From Bog-473 sp963750075 (GTDB lineage Bacteria; Actinomycetota; Acidimicrobiia; Acidimicrobiales; RAAP-2): 64,000 nucleotides of DNA. The DNA lies in NCBI GenBank assembly GCA_963750075.1, contig CAVVPG010000001.1, positions 1,240,001-1,304,000 on the forward strand, given 5' to 3'. The translations under genes were made by a program, and so were the position numbers. Shown here piece by piece: positions 26,617 to 34,501 of this stretch (within the stretch, counting starts at the first letter, position 1; each line of letters opens with the position of its first letter). A model generated the notes under the pieces. That model was not told the origin of the DNA. It ran no database searches and worked only from the letters and a program-made list of their open reading frames with translations.

Positions 26617-27000
26617 TCAGTCGGCGGGAGGTTCGACCTGCTCCATGAACTCGAGGCGGATGCCCCCCGGCGCCTCCACGAAGGCGATCCGGCGCGTGCC
26701 GAAGGCGCCGCTGACGATCCGCGGCCCCCACAGGACCTCGTGACGCGCCAGCTCCGCGTCGAGGTCGTCCACGAAGAGGGCCGGGTGGAGGAAGCCCTCG
26801 GCCGGGAGGGTGCACGCGTCCTCGTAGATCGCGTGCGTGAACAGGGTCAGGGCCAGGGTGCCCAGCTGCACGTCGGCCCGGCGCCCGTTCTCCCACGCGA
26901 CCGGCTCGCTGACCTCCGCCCCGGCCGCGGCGTACCAGGCGCAAGCCGCCTCGAGGTCACAGACCTTGACGGCCAAGTTGGCCAGCCCGGTGACCGCCAT
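26617..27000 (-). CDS. VOC family protein (second of an operon pair)
   Basis: 127 residues with GLANLAVKVCDLEAACAWYAAAGAEV and a second half ending in GIRLEFMEQVEPP. The fold is vicinal oxygen chelate. The N-terminal position normally held by His is Asn (NLAVKV), so metal binding may differ from the classical set. The ATG overlaps the stop of the preceding VOC gene (TGATG). With its neighbours it forms a three-gene unit (amidohydrolase, VOC, VOC), which looks catabolic. Confidence 0.82.
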   Translation of the reverse strand: MAVTGLANLAVKVCDLEAACAWYAAAGAEVSEPVAWENGRRADVQLGTLALTLFTHAIYEDACTLPAEGFLHPALFVDDLDAELARHEVLWGPRIVSGAFGTRRIAFVEAPGGIRLEFMEQVEPPAD

Positions 27001-27494
27001 CAGTGCAGCGGCGTGCCGTACAGCGATCCGAGGTCCTCGGCGATGAGCTCCAGGCGCACGCCGTCGGGATCGGAGAAGTAGAGCGAGACCTCGCTCTCGA
27101 TGTGCGTGGCGACGCCCGCCTCCTCGAGGCGGGCGCGGGCGGTGTCCCACCGCGCGCGGTCCACCGAGATGGCGAGATGGTGGAAGCCGCCGAGCACCTC
27201 TTGGTACGGGCCGAGGCCGAGACCCGGGAAGTCGAAGAAGGCCAGGGTGTTGTCGTGCCCGAGGTCGAAGAACAGGTGGGTCGACCCCTTGTAGTCGCGG
27301 TTCTCGAAGAGCTCGACGAGCGGGAACCCCAGCAGCTCCTGGTAGAAGCGGATGGTCCGCTCGACGTCGGAGCACAGCAGCGCCAGGTGGTGCACGCCGC
27401 CGGCCGTCGACGCCGGCCGGCGGGCCGGCTCCCGCAGGTACTGCGCGCGCAGCCGCTCGCGCTCCGCCGCGGCCGCCTCGAGGTCGACGGTCAA
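27000..27494 (-). CDS. VOC family protein, extradiol-dioxygenase-like (first of pair)
   Basis: 164 residues. After a 35-residue helical N-terminus comes HHLALLCSDVERTIRFYQELLGF, then STHLFFDLGHDNTLAFFDF, HHLAISVDRARWDTARARLEEAG and FSDPDGVRLELIAEDLG. His-His-Glu metal ligands are all present (HHLALL, HHLAIS, ELIAE), as in glyoxalase and ring-cleavage dioxygenase relatives. The start is TTG: it overlaps the amidohydrolase stop (TTGA) and no ATG/GTG fits the N-terminus better. It is coupled to both neighbours. Confidence 0.85.
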   Translation of the reverse strand: MTVDLEAAAAERERLRAQYLREPARRPASTAGGVHHLALLCSDVERTIRFYQELLGFPLVELFENRDYKGSTHLFFDLGHDNTLAFFDFPGLGLGPYQEVLGGFHHLAISVDRARWDTARARLEEAGVATHIESEVSLYFSDPDGVRLELIAEDLGSLYGTPLH

Positions 27495-28639
27495 AGCCCG
27501 AGGAGCCAGGCGGCGTTGGCCCCGAGGAGGTTGCCGCGGGCGGGGTCGGCCAGCCCGGCCACGGCCCGTTGCGCCGCCGCCATCGGGTCGGCCACGCCCT
27601 CGGCGTGCGGCCAGTCACTGCCGATCATGAACGTGTCGTCGCCGACCTTGGGCACGAGGCGGTTCGGCATCTCGTAGGGCAGTGCCGCCACCCGGACCTG
27701 GCGCAGGAAGTAGTCGGAGGGCCGGTCAGCCAGCTGGCGGAAGGGTTCGCCGTGACGCTGGGTGTAGAAGTCCGAAGCGCCGTCGATGTGCAGGAGGAAG
27801 CTCGGCACCCAGCTCGCCGTCAGCTCGACGACGCCGATGCGCAGGTCCGGGAAGCGCTCGAGCACCCCGTGCAGGATGAGGTTGGCCAGGGCGACCGCGG
27901 GTGCGAGGTACAAGAAGATGGAGTCGAAGAGCTGCTCGCCGTCCTCCTGCTCGCCCTGGCGCCAGGCGGGGTGGAGCGGGCTCTCGAACTCGGAGACGTG
28001 GAAGACCGGGGCGACGCCCTCGCTGCTGAAGGCGGCCCACACCGGGTCGAAGTCCGGGTGTGAGAGCGGCTTGCCGTCCACGGGCGCGGGGGCGATCATG
28101 GCCAGCCGCACACCCTCGGCGCGCACCCGCCGGATCTCCTCCACCGCCCAGGCCGGGTCGTGCAGCAGCACGTGCGCCACCCCGAACAGGCGCCCGTCGC
28201 CCTCGGCGCAGAGACCGGCCGTGAAGCGGTTGTAGGCCCGCGCGTTGGCCCGCTGCGCATCGCGGTCCGACGCCAGCCGCTGCTCCCACAGGAGGCCGTA
28301 GTTGGGGAACATGACGGCCGCGTCGAGCCCGAAGGCGTCGAGGGACGCCAGGCGCGCCGCGGGAAGGCGGTAGGCGTCGGGCACCAGCTCGTCGAACGAC
28401 GCCGGCGCCCGCTCGCCTCGCAGGCGCCGCAGCCGGTCGTCGCCGATCAGGGTGGAGCGCTCGGGGATGGGCACCTCCAGCGGCGTCAGCCGCTCGTCCC
28501 GCCAGGTCAACCACGGCCACCCCGCCTCGTCGTCGGTGATGGAGAGCGCGTCGGCGCGCTGCGCCGGGTCGATGTACTCGGACCAGGTCGTCCTCGACTC
28601 GAAGAGATGCTGGTCGACGTCGATGGTCTGCAGAGTCAT
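27491..28639 (-). CDS. amidohydrolase family 2 protein (ACMSD-like metal hydrolase/decarboxylase)
   Basis: 382 residues of the TIM-barrel amidohydrolase 2 family. IDVDQHLFESRTTWSEYID supplies the N-terminal D-x-H metal site. AAVMFPNYGLLWEQRL and the later FHVSEFESP hold the central His, and MIGSDWPHAEG near residue 340 supplies the catalytic Asp. Relatives decarboxylate or hydrolyse aromatic acids, typically o-amino or o-hydroxy benzoates. The GGGGAGGGCCC ribosome site precedes the ATG. It heads the operon with two VOC genes, so breakdown of an aromatic or cyclic compound is plausible. It is divergent from an MFS exporter, with only 53 bp between starts. Confidence 0.88.
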   Translation of the reverse strand: MTLQTIDVDQHLFESRTTWSEYIDPAQRADALSITDDEAGWPWLTWRDERLTPLEVPIPERSTLIGDDRLRRLRGERAPASFDELVPDAYRLPAARLASLDAFGLDAAVMFPNYGLLWEQRLASDRDAQRANARAYNRFTAGLCAEGDGRLFGVAHVLLHDPAWAVEEIRRVRAEGVRLAMIAPAPVDGKPLSHPDFDPVWAAFSSEGVAPVFHVSEFESPLHPAWRQGEQEDGEQLFDSIFLYLAPAVALANLILHGVLERFPDLRIGVVELTASWVPSFLLHIDGASDFYTQRHGEPFRQLADRPSDYFLRQVRVAALPYEMPNRLVPKVGDDTFMIGSDWPHAEGVADPMAAAQRAVAGLADPARGNLLGANAAWLLGL

Positions 28640-28692
28640 GGGCCCTCCCCGGCCGCACAGTACCAGCGGCTCCTGCCCGTAGTCTCGCCCAC

Positions 28693-30081
28693 GTGACCGG
28701 GGGCGCAGCGGGAGAGGGGCTGTGGGCACCGCAGCAGCGCGCCCTGACGACCGGGCTGGTGCTCAGCGTCACCTTCATTGCGTCCGAGGCCCTCGCGGTC
28801 ATCACCGTGATGCCGGTGGTGGCCCGCGACCTGCACGGCCTGGCGCTCTACGGATGGGTCTTCTCCAGTTTCGAGCTCGCCAGCCTCGTCGGCATCGTCG
28901 TCGCCGGGCGCGACGCCGACCGGCACGGGCCGGCGCGGCCCTTCGTGGCGGGGCTCGTGCTGTTCTCGGCCGGCCTCCTGGTGGCCGGCCTGGCGCCGGC
29001 GATGTGGGTGCTCGTGGTCGGGCGGGTCCTCCAGGGACTCGGCGCCGGAGCGGTGCCCGCCGTCGCCTACGTCGCCATCGGCCGCAGCCTGCGCGAGGCG
29101 CAGCGGGCCCGCATGATGGCCGTGCTCTCGACGGCCTGGGTCGTGCCCGGCCTGGTCGGCCCCGGCGTCGCCGCCGTGGTCGCCCACCTCTTCGGGTGGC
29201 GCTGGGTGTTCCTCGGCCTGATCCCGCTCGTGGCCGTGACCGGGCCCATCGCCGTGCCCGCGCTGGCCCGCCTGGGCCGGCCCGCCTCCACGTCGCTCGA
29301 CGAGCACAAGGTCACCGACGCGGTGCGCACGGCGGCCGGCGCCGCCTTCGTCCTCGCCGCGTTCGGCGCGCGCAACGTGCTCGCCGCGCTCGGCCTCGCC
29401 GCCGTGGGGCTGCTCGTCGGTCTCGCACCGCTGCGCCGCCTGCTGCCCGTCGGCACGCTGCGCGCCGCGCGCGGGCTGCCCGCCACCATCCTCAGCCGCG
29501 GGCTCCTCACCTTCGCGTTCTTCGGGGCGGACGCGTACGTCACCTTGACCATCACGACGGTCCGCCACCACAGCGTCGTCATGGCGGGCGCCGTGGTGAC
29601 CGCGTGCACGCTCGCCTGGACCGCCGGCTCGTGGATCCAGGCCCGCCTGAACCAGCAGTGGGAGGGGACGCGGCTGGTGCGCAGCGGGCTGCTCCTCATC
29701 CTGGCCGGGACGGCCGGCATGGCCTGGCAGCTCCGGCCGGGGGTGCCGGTCTGGGAGGCCTTCGTCGCCTGGTCCGCCGCCGGCCTGGGTATGGGCCTGA
29801 GCTACGCGCCCATCTCGCTCATGATGCTGCGGGCGGCGCCGCCGGGACGGGAGGGGTGGGCATCGGCCTCGCTCAACCTCGCCGACGTGCTCGGGATCGC
29901 GCTCGGCGTCGGCATCGGCGGCGCCGCGGTGGCGGCGGTCTCCCGGGGCTCACGGGCCCTCGCCGGCGGTGTCGTGATCGCCTTCGCGCTGGCGGCCCTG
30001 GCCGCCGTCGTGGCCCTCGTGCTGGCGGGCCGTCTGCCGGGGTCGCTCGAGCGCAGCCCGGCCGAGCCCGTCACTCGATAG
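28693..30081 (+). CDS. MFS transporter (drug-export type)
   Basis: 462 residues and about 12-14 membrane segments. LSVTFIASEALAVITVMPVVARDL for helix 1, VVAGRDADRHGPARPFVAG for motif A, GRVLQGLGAGAVPAVAYVAIG for helix 4, and LSTAWVVPGLVGPGVAAVVA for the antiporter motif C in helix 5. The set fits a proton-coupled multidrug exporter; the substrate is unknown. The GTG start lies 53 bp from the divergent amidohydrolase start. Its 3' end overlaps the convergent pheA by 11 bases. Confidence 0.9.
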   Translation: MTGGAAGEGLWAPQQRALTTGLVLSVTFIASEALAVITVMPVVARDLHGLALYGWVFSSFELASLVGIVVAGRDADRHGPARPFVAGLVLFSAGLLVAGLAPAMWVLVVGRVLQGLGAGAVPAVAYVAIGRSLREAQRARMMAVLSTAWVVPGLVGPGVAAVVAHLFGWRWVFLGLIPLVAVTGPIAVPALARLGRPASTSLDEHKVTDAVRTAAGAAFVLAAFGARNVLAALGLAAVGLLVGLAPLRRLLPVGTLRAARGLPATILSRGLLTFAFFGADAYVTLTITTVRHHSVVMAGAVVTACTLAWTAGSWIQARLNQQWEGTRLVRSGLLLILAGTAGMAWQLRPGVPVWEAFVAWSAAGLGMGLSYAPISLMMLRAAPPGREGWASASLNLADVLGIALGVGIGGAAVAAVSRGSRALAGGVVIAFALAALAAVVALVLAGRLPGSLERSPAEPVTR

Positions 30082-31006
30082 CGCCGCGCAACCCGCGCAA
30101 CCACTCGTCGGCGGCCTGCCAGGCGGCGTCCGCCTGACGCCGTTGCTCGGGCCCGTGCTCACCGGCCGCGGGGTACGAGCCGAGGAACTTGACCCCCGCC
30201 AGCCCGGCGTGCAGGTCGCGCAGGCAGTCGGCCACCACCTCGTCGCCGACGTGCCCCGAGAGGTCGATGACGAAGCAGTAGTCGCCCAGCCCCTGCTTGG
30301 TCGGGCGCGACTCGAGCTTCGTCAGGTTGATGTTCCGCGCGGCGAACTGGCCGAGGATCCCGTGCAGACTGCCCGGGTGGTCGGCCCGCTGGAAGCAGAC
30401 GATGCTCGTCTTGTCGTGACCCGTCGGCTTCGGGACGCGGGTGCGGGCGACGAGGACGAAGCGCGTCTGGTTGCCCGGGTGGTCCTCGACGTCCTCGGCG
30501 ACGACGACCAGGCCGTAGCGCTCGGCGGCCAGCCGCGGCGCGATCGCCGCTCCGTCCTTGGCGTCGGGGGACTCCCCGAGGACCCGCGCTGCGTCGGCGG
30601 TGGAGTTGGCCGCGCGCTGCTCGGCCTCGGGCAGGGCCTGGGCCAGGTACTTCTGGCACTGGGCCAGGGCGTGGGGATAGGAATCCACGTGGCGGATGTC
30701 GGCCAGTCCGGTGCCGGGGCGGGCCATGAGGTGCAGGTGGATGTCCATGACGACCTCCCGCACGATGTGGAGGTCGACGTCGTGGATCAGCCCGTCGATG
30801 GTGGCGCTCACGGTCCCCTCGATCGCGTTCTCAATGGGCACGAAGCCCAGCTCGACGTCACCCCGGGCCACGGATTCGAGCACGGCCGTGATCGACCCGA
30901 GGGGCCGCAGGTCCGCCGGGGCGAGGTCCGGCTGGGTGAGCAGCGCCTCCTGGGTGAAGGTGGCCGCCGGGCCGAAGTAGGCGACCGTGGTCGCAGGGGG
31001 GTTCAC
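30071..31006 (-). CDS. pheA: prephenate dehydratase
   Basis: 311 residues. Converts prephenate to phenylpyruvate in phenylalanine synthesis. The catalytic domain begins VAYFGPAATFTQEAL and includes FVPIENAIEGTVSATIDGL and the catalytic TRF motif (NQTRFVLVA, near 181-183). An ACT domain follows for Phe feedback, with PGSLHGILGQFAARNINLTKLESRP. The usual GALV motif is GSLH here; ESRP is intact. The last 35 residues are a charged tail. It is monofunctional, as in actinobacteria. GTG start lies only 23 bp from the divergent larB start, so at least one of the two mRNAs must be leaderless or nearly so. Confidence 0.96.
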   Translation of the reverse strand: MNPPATTVAYFGPAATFTQEALLTQPDLAPADLRPLGSITAVLESVARGDVELGFVPIENAIEGTVSATIDGLIHDVDLHIVREVVMDIHLHLMARPGTGLADIRHVDSYPHALAQCQKYLAQALPEAEQRAANSTADAARVLGESPDAKDGAAIAPRLAAERYGLVVVAEDVEDHPGNQTRFVLVARTRVPKPTGHDKTSIVCFQRADHPGSLHGILGQFAARNINLTKLESRPTKQGLGDYCFVIDLSGHVGDEVVADCLRDLHAGLAGVKFLGSYPAAGEHGPEQRRQADAAWQAADEWLRGLRGAIE

Positions 31007-31029
31007 AGTTGGGCAGGATAGAGCAGGCC

Positions 31030-31791
31030 ATGGACGCTTCTTCGCTGCGCACGCTCATCGAACAGGTCGCCGCGGGCGAGTGCACGCCCGACGACGCCGT
31101 CCGCCGGTTGCGCCGCCTGCCCTATTCGGACCTCGGGTTCGCCCGGGTGGACCACCACCGTGACCTGCGCCTCGGCCTGCCCGAGGCCGTCTACGGCCCC
31201 GGCAAGACTCCCCAACACGCGGCGGCGGTCGTCGAGGAGCTCCTCACGGGGACCGACGGGCCCGTCCTCCTGACGCGGGCGACCGAGGCCCAGGTGAAGG
31301 CGGTGTGCGCCGTGGCCGGCGCGCTCGGGCACGGTCCGGGAGCAATCGCCGAGAGCGGCACCTTCTCCACGGTCGTCTTCCGGCCGGCGAGCCGCCGCCC
31401 CGGTTCCGTCGTGGTCATCACGGCGGGGACCGCGGATCTTCCCGTCGCGGCCGAGTGCGTGGCGGTCCTGGGCGCCCTCGGGTTCGACCCCGCCCTGCTC
31501 GCCGACTGCGGGGTCGCCGGGCTGCACCGGCTCCTGGCCGAGCTCGACGTCCTTGCGATGGCCGATGCCGTCGTGGTCATCGCCGGCATGGAGGGCGCGC
31601 TGGCGAGCGTCGTGGGCGGGCTGACCCCCGCCCCCGTCGTGGCCGTGCCGACCAGCACCGGCTACGGCGCCGCCCTCGAGGGCGTGACGGCACTGCTCAC
31701 CATGCTCTCCGCCTGCTCGTCGGGCATCACCGTCGTCGGCATCGACAACGGGTACGGCGCGGGCTGCGCGATAGCCCGGCTCCTCCCGTGA
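31030..31791 (+). CDS. larB: LarB, nickel-pincer cofactor biosynthesis carboxylase/hydrolase
   Basis: 253 residues of the PurE-like LarB family. It carboxylates the pyridinium ring of nicotinic acid adenine dinucleotide at C5 and hydrolyses the AMP bond, the first step toward nickel-pincer nucleotide (NPN). Seen: FARVDHHRDLRLGLPEAVYG and KTPQHAAAVVEEL in the N-terminal part, then the PurE-like core VITAGTADLPVAAECVAVL, MEGALASVVGGLTPAPVVAVPTSTGYG and IDNGYGAGCAIARL. The ATG is preferred over an upstream TTG at 31009, which would nearly abut pheA. Its stop overlaps larC (GTGA). larE is found 14 kb away. Confidence 0.95.
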   Translation: MDASSLRTLIEQVAAGECTPDDAVRRLRRLPYSDLGFARVDHHRDLRLGLPEAVYGPGKTPQHAAAVVEELLTGTDGPVLLTRATEAQVKAVCAVAGALGHGPGAIAESGTFSTVVFRPASRRPGSVVVITAGTADLPVAAECVAVLGALGFDPALLADCGVAGLHRLLAELDVLAMADAVVVIAGMEGALASVVGGLTPAPVVAVPTSTGYGAALEGVTALLTMLSACSSGITVVGIDNGYGAGCAIARLLP

Positions 31792-33005
31792 CGAGTCCCA
31801 CCGCCCCGCCCACGACAGTGGCGTGGTTCCACTGCTTCGCCGGCATCGCCGGCGACATGGCGCTCGGCTCGCTGATCGACGCCGGTGCCGACGTCGACGA
31901 GGTCCGTGGCCTCGTGGGCCGGCTCGGCCTGCCGGGCTGGGAGCTCCGGCTGGAGGAGGGCATGCGCGGCGGCATCGCCTGCACCCGCGCCATCGTGCGC
32001 GGCGACGACGCGGTGGATCGCACCCATGCGGCCATCGCCGCCCTCGTGCAGGCGGCCGCACTCCCGCCCCGGGTGGCCCGGCGCTCGTTGGCCGTCTTCC
32101 ACTCGCTGGCCTCGGTCGAGTCGGCGTTGCACCGGCAGCACGTCGACCAGGTGCACTTTCACGAGGTGGGCGGGCACGACGCGGTCGTCGACATCGTGGG
32201 CACGGCCTCGGCACTCGAGGTGCTCGGCGTGGACGAGGTGTGCGCGTCGGCCGTGGCGACCGGACGCGGCACGGTGCGCAGCGCCCACGGTCGGCTGCCC
32301 AACCCCGCCCCGGCGACGGTCCGGCTGCTCGAAGGGGTTCCGACCTACGGGCGGGAGGTCGACCTCGAGCTCACGACGCCGACCGGGGCCGCGCTGCTGT
32401 CGGCGCTCTGCTCCTCCTTCGGCCCGCTGCCGGACATGACGATCACCGCGTCCGGTTTCGGCGGAGGCGCCGCCGAGCTCGACGACCTGCCCAACTGCAC
32501 GCAGGTCGTCATCGGGCGCCGTGATCGGCAGGCGTCCGTGGGACCCGGCCAGGCCGCGCTCGTGCTCGAGACCAACCTCGACGACGTGACGGGCGAGCAG
32601 CTCGGGCACGCGGTGGCGGCCGCCCTCGATGCCGGGGCACTCGACGCCTGGGTCAGCCCGGTCACGATGAAGAAGGGTCGGCCGGGCCACGTCCTGCACG
32701 TGCTGGCCGACCCCACGCGCGTGGCGGCCCTGCGGGCGGAGATCCAGCGGGTGACGGGGACGATGGGGATGCGCGCCGCCGCCGTCGAGCGCTGGCCCGT
32801 GGCACGCCGGATGGAGCAGGTCACGGTGGACGGGATCACCGTCCGCATGAAGGTCACCGGCGGGCGGGCCAAGGCGGAGTTCGACGACGTGGCGCTCGTC
32901 GCTGCCAAGACCGGTGCCACCGTCGGAGACGTCGCCAGCCGGGCCGAGGAGGCGTGGCGCGCGTCCCAACGCGCCACGCCGCCGCCCACCGACGCTCCCG
33001 CCTGA
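31788..33005 (+). CDS. larC: LarC, nickel insertion protein for the nickel-pincer cofactor
   Basis: 405 residues. CTP-dependent nickel insertase that cyclometallates the pincer thioacid. HCFAGIAGDMALGSLIDAGAD near the N-terminus, VHFHEVGGHDAVVDIVGTA (His-rich metal region), TPTGAALLSAL and ETNLDDVTGEQLGHAVAAAL followed by VTMKKGRPGHVLHVLA are all typical. In some species larC is split by a programmed frameshift into C1 and C2; here it is one continuous frame. GTG start overlaps larB, and its stop overlaps the decarboxylase start (TGATG). The enzyme that uses the cofactor (LarA or another) is not in this window. Confidence 0.95.
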   Translation: MTSPTAPPTTVAWFHCFAGIAGDMALGSLIDAGADVDEVRGLVGRLGLPGWELRLEEGMRGGIACTRAIVRGDDAVDRTHAAIAALVQAAALPPRVARRSLAVFHSLASVESALHRQHVDQVHFHEVGGHDAVVDIVGTASALEVLGVDEVCASAVATGRGTVRSAHGRLPNPAPATVRLLEGVPTYGREVDLELTTPTGAALLSALCSSFGPLPDMTITASGFGGGAAELDDLPNCTQVVIGRRDRQASVGPGQAALVLETNLDDVTGEQLGHAVAAALDAGALDAWVSPVTMKKGRPGHVLHVLADPTRVAALRAEIQRVTGTMGMRAAAVERWPVARRMEQVTVDGITVRMKVTGGRAKAEFDDVALVAAKTGATVGDVASRAEEAWRASQRATPPPTDAPA

Positions 33006-34369
33006 TGGCGAGCGAGATGTTCCACTACGACGAGGCGATGGCGGACCTGATCTTCGCGGCCTGCCGGGAGCGCCTCTCCATGGACCCGGTCGCCCTCGAC
33101 TTCGGCGGACTCGTCTCCTCCCTGGACGCCGAGCTGGCCGGCCTCATGACGCCGGAGGGCACCGATGCGGCACACGTGCTGCAGCTCTTCGTCGACAAGC
33201 TGGCCACCGCGGTGGTGTCGTGCGACAGCCCGCGATTCCTCTCGTTCATCCCTGCCGCGCCCACCAAGGCCTCGCTGCTCTTCGACATGTTCGTCTCGTG
33301 CTCGTCACTGCACGGCACGAGCTGGCTCGAGGCGGCAGGAGTGGTGGTGGCCGAGAACCAGGCGCTCGGCGTGCTGGCGGCGCAGGCGGGGTTCCCCGAA
33401 GGGGCCGGGGGCTGCTTCGTGGCGGGCGGCTCCGCCGGCAACCTGTCGGCGCTCATGGTGGCCCGCGACACCGCGGCCCACCGACGCCACGAGAACCCGC
33501 CCGGGCACCCGCTCGTCGCCATCAGCGAGGACGCCCACTCCTCGGTGGGCAAGGCACTCCACGTCCTCGGCGTCGGTGTGCTCACGGTGCCCACGCACGA
33601 CCACCGCCTCACCGGTCCGGCGCTGCGGGCGGCGCTGCGCGGCGATCCGCGCGGTGGGGACGTGGTCGGCGTCGTGGCCACGGCCGGCACGACCAACGCG
33701 GGGATCGTCGACGACCTCGCCGGCGTCGCCGACGTGGCCGACGAGCACTCGCTGTGGTTCCACATCGACGGCGCCTACGGCGGAGCCGCCGCCCTCTTCG
33801 CGCCGAGCGTGCGCGACCTCTTCGTGGGCTTCGACCGGGCCGACTCGTTCATCGTCGACCCGCACAAGTGGCTGTTCGCGCCGTTCGACTGTGCCGCGCT
33901 CGTCTACCGCCGGCCCAACTTGGCCAAGGCGGTGCACACCCAGGACGCGCAGTACCTCGAGGTGCTGCACAGTGAGAACCCCGAGGAGTGGAACCCGAGC
34001 GACTACGCCTTCCACCTGACACGCCGGGCCCGCGGACTGCCGCTGTGGTTCTCCATGGCCGTCAACGGGCTCGACGCCTACCGGGACGCCGTGGAGGCGG
34101 GCCTCGCCATCGCGCAGCAGGCTGCCGAGCGGATCATCGAGGCACCGCACGTCGAGCTGGTGCGCGACCCCGGGCTCTCCATCGTGCTGTTCCGCCGCCC
34201 CGGGTGGGACAAGCTCGACTACGACGTCTGGTCCGCCCGCCTCCTGCACGACCAGATCGGCTTCGTCACGCCGACCAGCTGGGAGGGTGAGACGGTGGCC
34301 CGCTTCGCCTTCCTGCATCCCAACACCACCTCGGAGATGGTCGACGAGATCCTGGCGTCCATGGCATAG
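33005..34369 (+). CDS. group II PLP-dependent amino acid decarboxylase
   Basis: 454 residues of the aromatic-L-amino-acid/glutamate/histidine decarboxylase superfamily. GCFVAGGSAGNLSALMVARD (phosphate-binding region), ISEDAHSSVGKALHVLG (His stacking on PLP), TAGTTNAGIVDDL, WFHIDGAYGGAAAL (Asp that holds the pyridine N) and VDPHKWLFAPFDCA with the Schiff-base Lys in the DPHKWL motif. The substrate cannot be fixed; aromatic amino acids, or a role as tyrosine/tryptophan decarboxylase, are possible. Coupled to larC by TGATG, which is an unusual partner; co-expression with NPN synthesis may be coincidental. Confidence 0.9.
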   Translation: MASEMFHYDEAMADLIFAACRERLSMDPVALDFGGLVSSLDAELAGLMTPEGTDAAHVLQLFVDKLATAVVSCDSPRFLSFIPAAPTKASLLFDMFVSCSSLHGTSWLEAAGVVVAENQALGVLAAQAGFPEGAGGCFVAGGSAGNLSALMVARDTAAHRRHENPPGHPLVAISEDAHSSVGKALHVLGVGVLTVPTHDHRLTGPALRAALRGDPRGGDVVGVVATAGTTNAGIVDDLAGVADVADEHSLWFHIDGAYGGAAALFAPSVRDLFVGFDRADSFIVDPHKWLFAPFDCAALVYRRPNLAKAVHTQDAQYLEVLHSENPEEWNPSDYAFHLTRRARGLPLWFSMAVNGLDAYRDAVEAGLAIAQQAAERIIEAPHVELVRDPGLSIVLFRRPGWDKLDYDVWSARLLHDQIGFVTPTSWEGETVARFAFLHPNTTSEMVDEILASMA

Positions 34370-34501
34370 ACGCCTCCGCTCACGCCCAGTCGTGCGCGGG
34401 CCAGCCCTCGGCGGCCGCCATCAGCGTCCAGCATTTGGCCGACATCGGACGGGGCCTCGTGCGCTGTCACGCGCGAGTCGGTGAACCAGGTGGCCGCCTG
34501 C

